32,842 nt of DNA. It comes from Gemmatimonadota bacterium (GTDB taxonomy: Bacteria > Gemmatimonadota > Gemmatimonadetes > Gemmatimonadales > GWC2-71-9). Numbering within the stretch: the first letter of the stretch is position 1; each line of letters starts with the position of its first letter. Below are positions 23,676 through 31,472 of the stretch, piece after piece. The translations under genes and the position numbers were made by a program. The stretch spans positions 1-32,842 of the forward strand of contig JANYKV010000033.1 of NCBI GenBank assembly GCA_025358055.1, written 5' to 3'. The notes under the pieces were generated by a model that had not been told where the DNA came from, searched no databases, and saw nothing but the letters and a program-made list of their open reading frames with translations.

Positions 23676-23697
23676 CTCGGCGGGCGGATACGCCGAG
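23676..23697. terminator. Possible hairpin between convergent genes
   Basis: CTCGGCG at 23676-23682 and CGCCGAG at 23691-23697 form perfect 7-base arms around an 8-base loop, between the end of the NAT gene and the end of the SnoaL-like gene. No T-run follows, so the call is tentative. Confidence 0.4.
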
Positions 23698-23726
23698 CGG
23701 AGCGTCGCGGCCGCCGGAAACTGCGC

Positions 23727-24173
23727 TCATGTCGTCCGGGCGGCCCCCATCATCGCTTCGATCATCCACTGACCATTCTCGCGACGGAACGTGGCCAGGA
23801 ACATTCCTTGGAACGTGGCCTGATCGGGAAATTCCACGACGTATCGACCGTCAGCGACGGCAAGATTGCCGCTGAGCGGCCGAATGGAGCTGATGCTGAC
23901 CTCGAGGTGGGATCCCTTCGATGCGCCGGCGAAGTCACTCTGCAGTCCCTCCTCGATGGCGCGTTGGCCGCGATCGACCCGCCCTTCAGGGCCTATCGCG
24001 ACGGCTGAGGCGGTAAACATACTGGCAAGCCCGCGGGCATCGGCTTGATCATAGAGGGTGACATAATTCGCGAGGACCTGGCGCAGCGCCACATCATTCA
24101 GGGCTTTGGGTTCGCCGGAGATGAGGGCGACAGCGGTGGCAAAGGAAGTTAGAGTACTCAACAATAGTGGCAT
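23727..24173 (-). CDS. Secreted SnoaL/DUF4440-like (NTF2-fold) protein
   Basis: This 148-residue protein has the NTF2-like pattern: a helix with Val-Leu-Ala-Asn-Tyr-Val-Thr-Leu-Tyr-Asp-Gln-Ala-Asp-Ala-Arg-Gly-Leu, a Met-Phe-Thr-Ala-Ser-Ala strand, Gly-Gln-Arg-Ala-Ile-Glu-Glu-Gly-Leu, and paired strands ending Phe-Arg-Arg-Glu-Asn-Gly-Gln-Trp-Met-Ile-Glu. It matches the SgcJ/EcaC-type or DUF4440 families, which include enzymes and binding proteins of diverse function. A hydrophobic N-terminus of about 20 residues suggests export. AGGAGGG precedes the ATG by about 8 bases. No neighbour points to a role. Confidence 0.83.
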   Translation of the reverse strand: MPLLLSTLTSFATAVALISGEPKALNDVALRQVLANYVTLYDQADARGLASMFTASAVAIGPEGRVDRGQRAIEEGLQSDFAGASKGSHLEVSISSIRPLSGNLAVADGRYVVEFPDQATFQGMFLATFRRENGQWMIEAMMGAARTT

Positions 24174-24477
24174 GGAAACGGCCCTCCTGGGGTTGGCCGC
24201 CCTGGCCTGGTGGTGATGAGGGCGGGTGAAGCAGTACGCCGGTGTGTCCGACTCTGCCGGGGAGGCGTGTTTGGAGTCTCATTCAGTAAGACGTATGAGT
24301 TGTCGAGAACGTTACCAATGGACCCGCGACGCTGGCGGAGGAGCCGAGATCAATGAGCCGAGCCACGGAGCCGTGATGGTTCAAAGACGCTTGAGCATCG
24401 ACGGGAGTCGACTATCCTCTGGTATGAGTCCGCCACGCCTGCCGGCCGGCTCCCTCTTTCTCCCGAAGGCTTGAGTC
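24174..24477. promoter_or_regulatory. Upstream region of the 2-oxoacid oxidoreductase operon
   Basis: This 304-base region lies between the divergent SnoaL-like gene and the operon. It holds one plausible sigma-70-like promoter, TTGAGC (24391-24396) and TATCCT (24413-24418) with a 16-base spacer, about 60 bases upstream of the first ATG. A GCCGGCCGGC palindrome follows. An 82-residue frame at 24226-24474 has no recognisable features and is not called. Confidence 0.4.
24391..24418 (+). promoter_or_regulatory. Candidate promoter of the 2-oxoacid oxidoreductase operon
   Basis: TTGAGC and TATCCT are spaced by 16 bases and match the sigma-70 consensus at 4 of 6 positions each, giving a leader of about 55 bases. 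The call rests on sequence match and position only. Confidence 0.35.
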
Positions 24478-26253
24478 ATGCTGCCGACTAACGTCACCGA
24501 CCCGAGCTATTACCATCGGGTCGTCGATTGCCAATGGGCGTGTCCCGCCCACACCAACGTGCCGGAGTATATCCGCCTAATTGCCCAAGGGCGCTACGCC
24601 GATTCTTACCTCCTCAACCGTGAATCGAATGTCTTCCCCGGCATTCTAGGTCGGACCTGCGACCGCCCGTGCGAGCCGGCGTGCCGGCGGACCCGGGTGG
24701 ACGGTAAGCCGGTAGCCATCTGCCGCCTGAAACGGGTTGCCGCGGATCTTCGGGGGGACATCCAGGATCGACTGCCTCAAGCGCCTGCGTTCAAGAACGG
24801 CAAACGCGTTGCCTGCGTCGGGGCGGGGCCTTCTTCCCTCACGGTCGCCAACGATCTGATGCCCCTCGGCTTCGAGGTGGTGATCTACGAGAAGCTGCCG
24901 CACTCGGGCGGCCTCATGCGAACCAACATCCCCTCGTTCCGCCTCCCCGCGTCCGTGCTGGACGAAGAGGTCGAGATGATCGTCGGGATGGGTGTGGATG
25001 TGCGATACGACACTCCGGTGAGCAGTATGCGAGCGTTGCTCGGCGAAGGGTACGACGCGGTGTATGTCGGCAGCGGTGCGCCCAAAGGCAAAGAGCTGGA
25101 CATTCCGGGACGTCACGACAGCGACCAGATCCATATCGGTATTGAATGGCTGGAGTCGGTCCATTTCGGGCATATCACGACGGCCGCACCTCGGGTCCTC
25201 ATCATCGGGGTCGGGAACACGTCCATGGATTGTTGTCGCACCGCCAAACGGTTGGGTGGAACGGACGTCAAAGTCATCGCGCGCCGGTCCCGCAGACATT
25301 TCAAGGCGTCTCCATGGGAACTCGCCGATGCGGAAGAAGAGCAAGTGGAGATCGTCGAGAATCACGCTCCGAAGCGTTTCGTCGTGGAGGGCGGCAAGCT
25401 GGTCGGGATGGAGTTCGAGGTGTTGCAATGGGGCGAGGACGGCAACGGTCGGGCGATGAGTACCGTGCAAGGCACTGTCATCATTCCTTGTGACCTAGTG
25501 CTGTTGGCGATCGGCCAAGAGAACGCGTTTCCCTGGGTCGAACGTGACGTCGGAATCTCCTTCGACGAAAAGGGCCTGCCGGTGGTCGACCGCGTTACCA
25601 TGATGTGCAGTCGGCCGGGTGTCTTTTTTGGTGGCGACGCGGCGTGGGGGCCCGAGAACATCATTTGGGCGGTGGCCCATGGTCATGCCGCCGCGATTTC
25701 GATCTATAACCATTGCTACGGGATTGCGGTCACCGAGCGCCCGCCGGAAGGCATGACGCTCACGTCCTCCAAGATGGGGATCCACCAGTGGAGCTATCAC
25801 AACGACTACAGCGCCGCCGAGCGAGCCAAGATGACCCACGTGGACTTGCGCGAGCGGTTCCGCGAACTGAGCCGGGAAGTCGAATTGGGTTTCACGCCCG
25901 AGCAGACCGCGGATGAGGTGCAGCGGTGTCTGAACTGCGACATCGAGACCCATTTCACGGATCGGTTGTGTATCGAGTGCGATGCTTGTATCGATATCTG
26001 CCCGGTCGATTGCTTGACCATTACCCACAACGGCTCCAACGAAGCCGAGCTCCGCATTCGGCTCACGGCGCCGACGCCGAATCTGAGTCAACCGCTGTTC
26101 GTCTCGGGGCCGCTGCCGCAGACCAAACGGATCATGGTGAAGGACGAGAACATTTGCCTGCATTGCGGACTCTGCGCCGAACGATGCCCGACGGCCGCAT
26201 GGGATATGCAGGAGTTTGACCTGAAACTTTCTTACGCCGGACGGTCGGTATGA
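24478..26253 (+). CDS. GltD-like FAD/NAD(P)/Fe-S subunit of a 2-oxoacid oxidoreductase
   Basis: The 591-residue protein has the glutamate-synthase small-subunit design plus a ferredoxin tail. The N-terminal Fe-S helical domain has Cys18, Cys22, Cys61, Cys65 and Cys69. An FAD-binding Rossmann fold starts near residue 109 (Cys-Val-Gly-Ala-Gly-Pro-Ser-Ser). An NAD(P) fold lies near 240 (Ile-Gly-Val-Gly-Asn-Thr-Ser) with Ala-Arg-Arg-Ser-Arg-Arg afterwards, suggesting NADPH. The C-terminus holds two Cys-x2-Cys-x2-Cys-x3-Cys-Pro [4Fe-4S] motifs, the last at Cys560-Cys570. It should shuttle electrons between the TPP/Fe-S catalytic subunits and NAD(P). The start codon of the next gene overlaps its stop (ATGA). 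The layout matches what is known of the KorABC 2-oxoglutarate:NADP+ oxidoreductase of Azoarcus evansii; that identity is inferred. Confidence 0.88.
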   Translation: MLPTNVTDPSYYHRVVDCQWACPAHTNVPEYIRLIAQGRYADSYLLNRESNVFPGILGRTCDRPCEPACRRTRVDGKPVAICRLKRVAADLRGDIQDRLPQAPAFKNGKRVACVGAGPSSLTVANDLMPLGFEVVIYEKLPHSGGLMRTNIPSFRLPASVLDEEVEMIVGMGVDVRYDTPVSSMRALLGEGYDAVYVGSGAPKGKELDIPGRHDSDQIHIGIEWLESVHFGHITTAAPRVLIIGVGNTSMDCCRTAKRLGGTDVKVIARRSRRHFKASPWELADAEEEQVEIVENHAPKRFVVEGGKLVGMEFEVLQWGEDGNGRAMSTVQGTVIIPCDLVLLAIGQENAFPWVERDVGISFDEKGLPVVDRVTMMCSRPGVFFGGDAAWGPENIIWAVAHGHAAAISIYNHCYGIAVTERPPEGMTLTSSKMGIHQWSYHNDYSAAERAKMTHVDLRERFRELSREVELGFTPEQTADEVQRCLNCDIETHFTDRLCIECDACIDICPVDCLTITHNGSNEAELRIRLTAPTPNLSQPLFVSGPLPQTKRIMVKDENICLHCGLCAERCPTAAWDMQEFDLKLSYAGRSV

Positions 26254-28094
26254 GCACGAGGACCTCCCCCGAAGCCGCGCCCTGCGAAACCCTTTCCGTC
26301 CGGGTCAACGAGTTCGCCCTGAAAATCGGCACCGTCAACGGGACCGGGTCGGCCAGCGCGAACGGCTTGCTGATGCAGGCCATCTTTCGGATGGGCGTCC
26401 CGGTGTCCGGCAAGAATGTGTTCCCGTCCAATATCCAGGGGCTTCCCACCTGGTACGAGATCCGCGTGAGTGGTGCGGGCTACACCGCGCGGACTCCGGT
26501 TTTCGATTTGTTCGTGGCGATGAATGCCTCCACCTACGAAAAGGACATCGCAGAGCTCGCCCCCGGTGGGTGGCTCATATACGACTCCTCGTGGCCTCTC
26601 GATGCCTCCCTCCAACGACCCGATGTCCACGTCCTCGGCGTTCCCCTGGCACGGTTGTGCAATGAGGCCTTCGTCAGTTCGCGGGAACGCTCGCTGTTGA
26701 AGAATATCGCGTATCTCGGTGTGTTGGTGGCGTTGTTGGACGTCGACTTGGACATCCTTCAAGAGTTGCTGCAGGAAACCTACGGAAAGAAAAAGGAGCT
26801 CGTCGAATCGAACCAACGCGCCTTGCGAATCGGGTACGATTATGCGAAAGCGGCGTTCGAATGTCCTCTCCCGATTCAGCTGAAAAAGCTGGCCCCGCCC
26901 GACGATAAGATCTTGATTAACGGGAACACGGCCCTCGCTCTTGGATGTGTGTATGCCGGGGCGACGGTGAGCGCGTGGTATCCCATTACGCCCGCGACGT
27001 CGGTGGCCGATGCGTTTCGCTCGTTCTGCCAACGCTTCCGGATCGATCCGGAGACGGGAAAGAATCGCTACCTCGTCGTGCAAGCCGAAGACGAACTCGC
27101 CGCGGCGGGAATTGTGATCGGGGCCGGATGGATGGGGGCCCGCGCCTTCACGTCGACGAGCGGCCCCGGCATTTCCCTCATGTCCGAATTCCTGGGCCTG
27201 GCCTACTATGCCGAGATCCCCGCGGTGTTCATCGATGTGCAACGGACCGGGCCGTCCACTGGAATGCCGACGCGCACCCAGCAAGGAGATATCTTGCTCT
27301 GTGCTTACGCTTCGCACGGGGACACCAAGCACATTTTGCTCTTCCCCTCCGACCCCAACGAGTGTTTTCACTTTGCCCTGGAGGCGTTCGATCTCGCCGA
27401 GCGTTTCCAAACACCGGTGTTCATTCTTTCTGATTTAGACATCGGAATGAACGACTGGATGGTGCCACAGCTCACCTGGGATGACACCTACCGACCGGAC
27501 CGGGGCAAGGTGCTCGGCCCGGCCGAGCTCGAAGGAATGAAGGCGTTCTATCGGTATCTCGACACCGACGGGGATGGCATTACGGCTCGGACGTTGCCCG
27601 GCGTTCATCCCCGCGGCGCCTTTTTCACCCGGGGTTCCGGACACAACAAGTTCGGCGGCTACACCGAGGATCCCAACGAGTACGCCGATGTGATGGAGCG
27701 GTTGGCCCGGAAGTTCCTGAGCGCAAGAGCCGCGGTACCGAAGGCGATGATCCGGTTGAAGCCCGGGGCCAAGTATGCTGTGGTCTCCGTGGGTGGATGC
27801 AACGCGGCGATGCTCGAGGCGGTGGATATCCTTGCTGCCGCGGGACTCCCGCTCGACTACATGCGGGTCCGCGGCTTTCCGTTCGGCCCGGAGGTAGAGC
27901 AATTTCTCCAGACGCATGTGCTGAACTTTGTGGTGGAGCAGAACCGGGATGCTCAACTCCGGTCGCTGCTCACCCTTGAAACGAGTATCGCCAAAGACCA
28001 GCTGCGGTCCGTGACTCCCTTCGGTGGCATGCCGCTGAATGCGCGACAGGTGATCGAAGGCGTCCGGGCCGGGCTGGAAGGAGTGAGCCGATGA
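26250..28094 (+). CDS. korA: 2-oxoacid (2-oxoglutarate) oxidoreductase, fused gamma-alpha subunit
   Basis: The 614-residue protein joins the gamma domain (about 1-190: Val-Asn-Gly-Thr-Gly-Ser-Ala-Ser-Ala-Asn, Ser-Gly-Lys-Asn-Val-Phe-Pro-Ser-Asn-Ile-Gln-Gly) to the pyrimidine-binding alpha domain (about 215-600). The alpha domain has Trp-Tyr-Pro-Ile-Thr-Pro-Ala-Thr, Ala-Glu-Asp-Glu-Leu-Ala-Ala, Thr-Ser-Thr-Ser-Gly-Pro-Gly and Gly-Pro-Ser-Thr-Gly-Met-Pro-Thr. These match the KorA branch of 2-oxoacid:acceptor oxidoreductases. With KorB it oxidatively decarboxylates a 2-oxoacid to acyl-CoA, or runs in reverse. The KorA-type N-terminus favours 2-oxoglutarate, but substrate cannot be proven from sequence. 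ATGA overlaps at both ends (with the GltD-like gene and with korB) indicate tight translational coupling. Confidence 0.9.
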   Translation: MSTRTSPEAAPCETLSVRVNEFALKIGTVNGTGSASANGLLMQAIFRMGVPVSGKNVFPSNIQGLPTWYEIRVSGAGYTARTPVFDLFVAMNASTYEKDIAELAPGGWLIYDSSWPLDASLQRPDVHVLGVPLARLCNEAFVSSRERSLLKNIAYLGVLVALLDVDLDILQELLQETYGKKKELVESNQRALRIGYDYAKAAFECPLPIQLKKLAPPDDKILINGNTALALGCVYAGATVSAWYPITPATSVADAFRSFCQRFRIDPETGKNRYLVVQAEDELAAAGIVIGAGWMGARAFTSTSGPGISLMSEFLGLAYYAEIPAVFIDVQRTGPSTGMPTRTQQGDILLCAYASHGDTKHILLFPSDPNECFHFALEAFDLAERFQTPVFILSDLDIGMNDWMVPQLTWDDTYRPDRGKVLGPAELEGMKAFYRYLDTDGDGITARTLPGVHPRGAFFTRGSGHNKFGGYTEDPNEYADVMERLARKFLSARAAVPKAMIRLKPGAKYAVVSVGGCNAAMLEAVDILAAAGLPLDYMRVRGFPFGPEVEQFLQTHVLNFVVEQNRDAQLRSLLTLETSIAKDQLRSVTPFGGMPLNARQVIEGVRAGLEGVSR

Positions 28095-29131
28095 CCACGT
28101 CCATCAATAAACCGCGGGTCCACCACCCCGACCTTGCGCCGAATGCCCTCGGACTCACTCGACGCGACTACGAAGGCACTATGTCGACGTTGTGTGCCGG
28201 GTGCGGCCACGATTCGATCACCGCGGCCATCGTGCGCGCCTTCTGGGAGCTTTCTATTCCCCCGTACCGCGTTGCCAAACTGAGTGGGATCGGGTGCTCC
28301 TCCAAGACTCCAACCTATTTCCTCCGTGAGTCCCACGGGTTCAACTCGGTGCACGGACGGATGCCGTCCGTCGCGACCGGCGCGAATGCGGCTAATCGCG
28401 ACCTGGTGTACATCGGCGTCTCGGGCGATGGCGACTCCCTCTCGATCGGCCTCGGACAGTTCTGCCACCTCATTCGGCGGAACGTCAAGCTGCTCTACCT
28501 CTTGGAAAACAACGGAGTTTACGGTCTCACCAAAGGCCAATTTTCCGCGACGGCCGACATCGGCTCCAAGGCCAAGCGCGGCGAGGCCAACCAACAAGGA
28601 CCCATCGATCCGGTGTTGGTGGCGCTGACATTGGGGGCAACCTTCGTCGCGCGCAGCTTCTCGGGAGATAAAGAGGAATTGGTCCCCATCATCAAGGCGG
28701 CGCTCGCCCACAATGGATTTGCCTTCGTCGACATCATCTCCCCCTGCGTCACCTTCAATGACCACGAAGGATCGACGAAGAGTTACGCCTACAGTCGAGA
28801 GCACCTACACAAGGTCGTGGAAGCCGATTTTGTGCCGCTGCGGAAGGAGATTGTGGGGACGGGCGATGTGACGCTTCACGACGGAAGTGTGGTCCGGCTC
28901 CGGAAGGTGGCCCCGGGCTACGACCCCAGCGATCGTGACGCGGTGTCGGGTTATTTGCGGAAGCACCACGAGGCCGGCGAGGTGCTCACCGGGCTGCTGT
29001 ACCAGTCGGCCGATGGACGGGACATGCACGCCATCGAAAAGACGGTCGCGACGCCTTTGGTTGACCTGCCCTATGAGCAATTGTGTCCGGGCGGAGCGGC
29101 GTTGGAGAAACTCCAGCGCTCGTTCAAGTGA
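28091..29131 (+). CDS. korB: 2-oxoacid (2-oxoglutarate) oxidoreductase, TPP-binding beta subunit
   Basis: The 346-residue subunit binds thiamine diphosphate and one [4Fe-4S] cluster. Gly112-Asp-Gly-Asp with Glu-Asn-Asn-Gly-Val-Tyr-Gly downstream is the TPP/Mg motif. Cys35 and Cys38 (Cys-Ala-Gly-Cys-Gly-His), Cys69 (Gly-Ile-Gly-Cys-Ser) and Cys219 (Ser-Pro-Cys-Val-Thr) are the likely cluster ligands. His-Gly-Arg and Ala-Thr-Gly-Ala-Asn-Ala are the usual neighbours of the active site. It is the last gene of the operon and ends 66 bases from the convergent DUF1080 gene, with no clear terminator between them. Confidence 0.9.
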   Translation: MTTSINKPRVHHPDLAPNALGLTRRDYEGTMSTLCAGCGHDSITAAIVRAFWELSIPPYRVAKLSGIGCSSKTPTYFLRESHGFNSVHGRMPSVATGANAANRDLVYIGVSGDGDSLSIGLGQFCHLIRRNVKLLYLLENNGVYGLTKGQFSATADIGSKAKRGEANQQGPIDPVLVALTLGATFVARSFSGDKEELVPIIKAALAHNGFAFVDIISPCVTFNDHEGSTKSYAYSREHLHKVVEADFVPLRKEIVGTGDVTLHDGSVVRLRKVAPGYDPSDRDAVSGYLRKHHEAGEVLTGLLYQSADGRDMHAIEKTVATPLVDLPYEQLCPGGAALEKLQRSFK

Positions 29132-29197
29132 GCCCACTCGTCTCTTCGCTGAAACAGAAACTGGGCACGGCCTCAGCGGGTGTTGCCTTGAGCTTCC

Positions 29198-29944
29198 CTA
29201 CGGGAGGATGCGAATCTTTATTCCGCGGTAGGCGACCCAGTCCCCATGGTCCTGAAGTCCGATATGCCCCTGAGGCGCTTTCCCATATTCGGGCCAGAGC
29301 TTGAATTTGCTGTTGAGCACCCGCTTCAACCAATCCTCGCTTCCGAACTCGTATTCCACGATCTTAACGCCATTGAGCCAATGCTCGACATGGTTGCCCT
29401 GCACGATGACGCGGACACTGTTCCATTCTCCCGCGGGCTTAACCACGCCCCGAGGAGCCGGGTAAAGACCGTAGTCGGACCCGGCCGACGTGAGGGGAGA
29501 CTGGCCGTCCGGATGTTTGGCGTCGTCGAGCACCTGCATCTCCGGTCCGCTGTGATAGATCGCTTTCGACCCGTCCGCGGCCCGATAAAAGATCCCGCTG
29601 TTCCCGCCCGTTGCGATCTTCCATTCCGCCGCAAGCTCGAAGTTCCGGTACAACTCCGTGGTCACGATGTCCCCCGCGGGCCCTACTCGCGTGAGCGCAC
29701 CATCCGCCACCTGCCAGCCGTCGGGCATCGTGGAGCTCAGATAGCCCCGCCAGCCTTTCGTGGTCGCTCCGTCGAAGAGAAGCCGCCAGCCCGCTTTTTG
29801 TTCTGCCGCCGTCAACGGGTTCAGCGCTGGTCGGTCTTGGGCATGGACCCGACCGATGGTGCAGCCGGCGACGATGCCGCAAAGCACCATTCGGCGGGAT
29901 ATGTGGGAACGCGGGCGCGGGGCCAGGGAAAGGCGGTCAGCCAT
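29198..29944 (-). CDS. Exported DUF1080 protein (3-keto-disaccharide hydrolase-like)
   Basis: The 248-residue protein starts with a signal containing Ser-Arg-Arg-Met-Val-Leu (residues 16-21), which suggests Tat export, and a hydrophobic run ending Val-His-Ala-Gln near 36. The mature part is one DUF1080 jelly-roll domain: Leu-Phe-Asp-Gly-Ala-Thr-Thr-Lys-Gly-Trp, Asp-Gly-Trp-Gln-Val-Ala-Asp-Gly-Ala-Leu, Asn-Ser-Gly-Ile-Phe-Tyr-Arg, Gly-Pro-Glu-Met-Gln-Val-Leu-Asp, and a final His-Ile-Gly-Leu-Gln-Asp-His-Gly. Family members include hydrolases of 3-keto-glycosides. It follows the MFS transporter gene by 71 bases on the same strand, so a route of sugar-derivative cleavage and uptake is plausible. 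No clear ribosome-binding site is seen. Confidence 0.87.
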   Translation of the reverse strand: MADRLSLAPRPRSHISRRMVLCGIVAGCTIGRVHAQDRPALNPLTAAEQKAGWRLLFDGATTKGWRGYLSSTMPDGWQVADGALTRVGPAGDIVTTELYRNFELAAEWKIATGGNSGIFYRAADGSKAIYHSGPEMQVLDDAKHPDGQSPLTSAGSDYGLYPAPRGVVKPAGEWNSVRVIVQGNHVEHWLNGVKIVEYEFGSEDWLKRVLNSKFKLWPEYGKAPQGHIGLQDHGDWVAYRGIKIRILP

Positions 29945-30015
29945 ATTCAGCTTCGGTTCGGGGGTCCGAGAATGATACCCGGCTTACGATCCCTCGCCAA
30001 TCTGCGAGACCGATC

Positions 30016-31257
30016 TCATTCAATCAGTTGTGTGCCCTTCGCGAAGAGGAGGAACGCTATCGCGCCCACGAGGCTCACAGACGCAGTAACCAGAAAGGGC
30101 GCCGCATAGGTGCCGGTGACGTCCACCAGCCACCCGGTGAGCGCCACGCCGACCACTCCGGGCAGGGTCGCGAAGGTGTTGCTGATACCGAAGATCACAT
30201 CCGCATAACGCGGAGCGATGTCGAACATGTTCGGCGAGAAGCCGGCTTGGGCGAAGGCGAGGGAGCCTGCCGCGGCGCTCAACAGGAGCAGTGCGCTGGT
30301 GGCGGAACCGGCGTCTCGTACCACGAGGAGGAATCCGGCCGAGCCCAAGAGTCCGATGGACTGCATGAGTTTTCGCACGAAGGTCACGCTCACGCCGCGG
30401 CGAAGCATTCGGTCCGCAATCCAGCCGGCGACGTTGGTCATGGCGAACATGGTGAACCACGGCGCGGCCGAGTAGAGTCCCGCATTGGTTAAGCTGAGGC
30501 CGTGGGTTGCGCGGAAGTAGCTGGGCAGCCAGGCGACGAAGAGGTACAGCGTCCAATTGTGACAGAAGTGGTTCAACGTTATCACCCACACCGCCGGCGT
30601 CGCAACGATTTTTTTCCAGGGGATACTCGGTTTCGTAGGGCTCCCCTCAATCACAGGGAGTGGGATACCACGACCACTGGGGACCCGGAAAAACCAGACG
30701 ATCGCCCAGACCAGGCCGAGGACACCAAAGACATAGAACGCGGCGGGCCAGCCGTAGTTGCGAACGATCGCCCCGGTGGCCGGGAGCGCGAACAGGGTTC
30801 CGAGCGACAGGCCGCTCGCGACCAGGGCGACCGCCCGAGTGCGCTCGGCCACCGGTACCCAGCGCCCGATCATGTTGAAGGCCGCTGGAAACATGGCGGC
30901 TTCGCCCAATCCCATTCCGATCCGAGCGGCGATAAGAACCGGGAGACTAATGAATGCGGCCGCCGGCGTGAGCAGCGTAAACAGCGACCACCAAAGAACG
31001 GACGCCCCCAGCACGATCCTCCCGCCAAAGCGGTTGGCCAGCGATCCACCCGCCACTTGGAGGACGAGGTAGCCGACGAAGAAGGACGAAAGCACGAGTC
31101 CTTTCATCGTTTCGGTCCACCCAAACTGTTCCTTCATCGGGATGGAGGCGACGGAAATGTTCGCCCGGTCGATGTACGCGATGAATGCCGCGGCACAACA
31201 CAGTGCCACGACCGTAAAGCGCTTCGGCCAGCCACGTGTCGGGGCAGAACTCGTCAT
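30016..31257 (-). CDS. MFS transporter, anion:cation symporter (ACS) type
   Basis: The 413-residue protein has the 12-helix MFS pattern. The first helix ends in Tyr-Ile-Asp-Arg-Ala-Asn-Ile-Ser-Val, the ACS-family signature. The helix 2-3 loop carries Gly-Gly-Ser-Leu-Ala-Asn-Arg-Phe-Gly-Gly-Arg, and helix 4 has Arg-Ile-Gly-Met-Gly-Leu-Gly-Glu-Ala. A cytoplasmic loop of about 35 residues separates the halves. ACS members take up sugar acids such as galactonate or hexuronates, phthalate and similar organic anions; the substrate is open here. ATG 31257 is chosen because AGGTGGAG sits directly upstream and it places the first helix at the usual distance; the frame stays open to 31410. It probably forms an operon with the DUF1080 gene. 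Confidence 0.88.
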   Translation of the reverse strand: MTSSAPTRGWPKRFTVVALCCAAAFIAYIDRANISVASIPMKEQFGWTETMKGLVLSSFFVGYLVLQVAGGSLANRFGGRIVLGASVLWWSLFTLLTPAAAFISLPVLIAARIGMGLGEAAMFPAAFNMIGRWVPVAERTRAVALVASGLSLGTLFALPATGAIVRNYGWPAAFYVFGVLGLVWAIVWFFRVPSGRGIPLPVIEGSPTKPSIPWKKIVATPAVWVITLNHFCHNWTLYLFVAWLPSYFRATHGLSLTNAGLYSAAPWFTMFAMTNVAGWIADRMLRRGVSVTFVRKLMQSIGLLGSAGFLLVVRDAGSATSALLLLSAAAGSLAFAQAGFSPNMFDIAPRYADVIFGISNTFATLPGVVGVALTGWLVDVTGTYAAPFLVTASVSLVGAIAFLLFAKGTQLIE

Positions 31258-31472
31258 CTCCACCTCATTCGCGTTCGGGGCGGGTTCCTTCGGGCCTCTG
31301 GACCGGCGGGCAGAACCCAAATAGACACCCTTTCCCGACAACCTACAAACGACAACGGCCAGGCGGTACCGAATCGGGGTGGAGGGGGGCGCGGAGATAA
31401 GGTCGGCCACAAGGCGCCGGGGTGGCCTGGCCGGTTATTGTTCCGTTTTCCCATCACCAGCCCCGGAATCCA

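Noticed and set aside
24226..24474. 82-residue open frame just before the 2-oxoacid oxidoreductase operon
   Set aside because: It has no ribosome-binding site or recognisable features, and a promoter-like sequence lies inside it.
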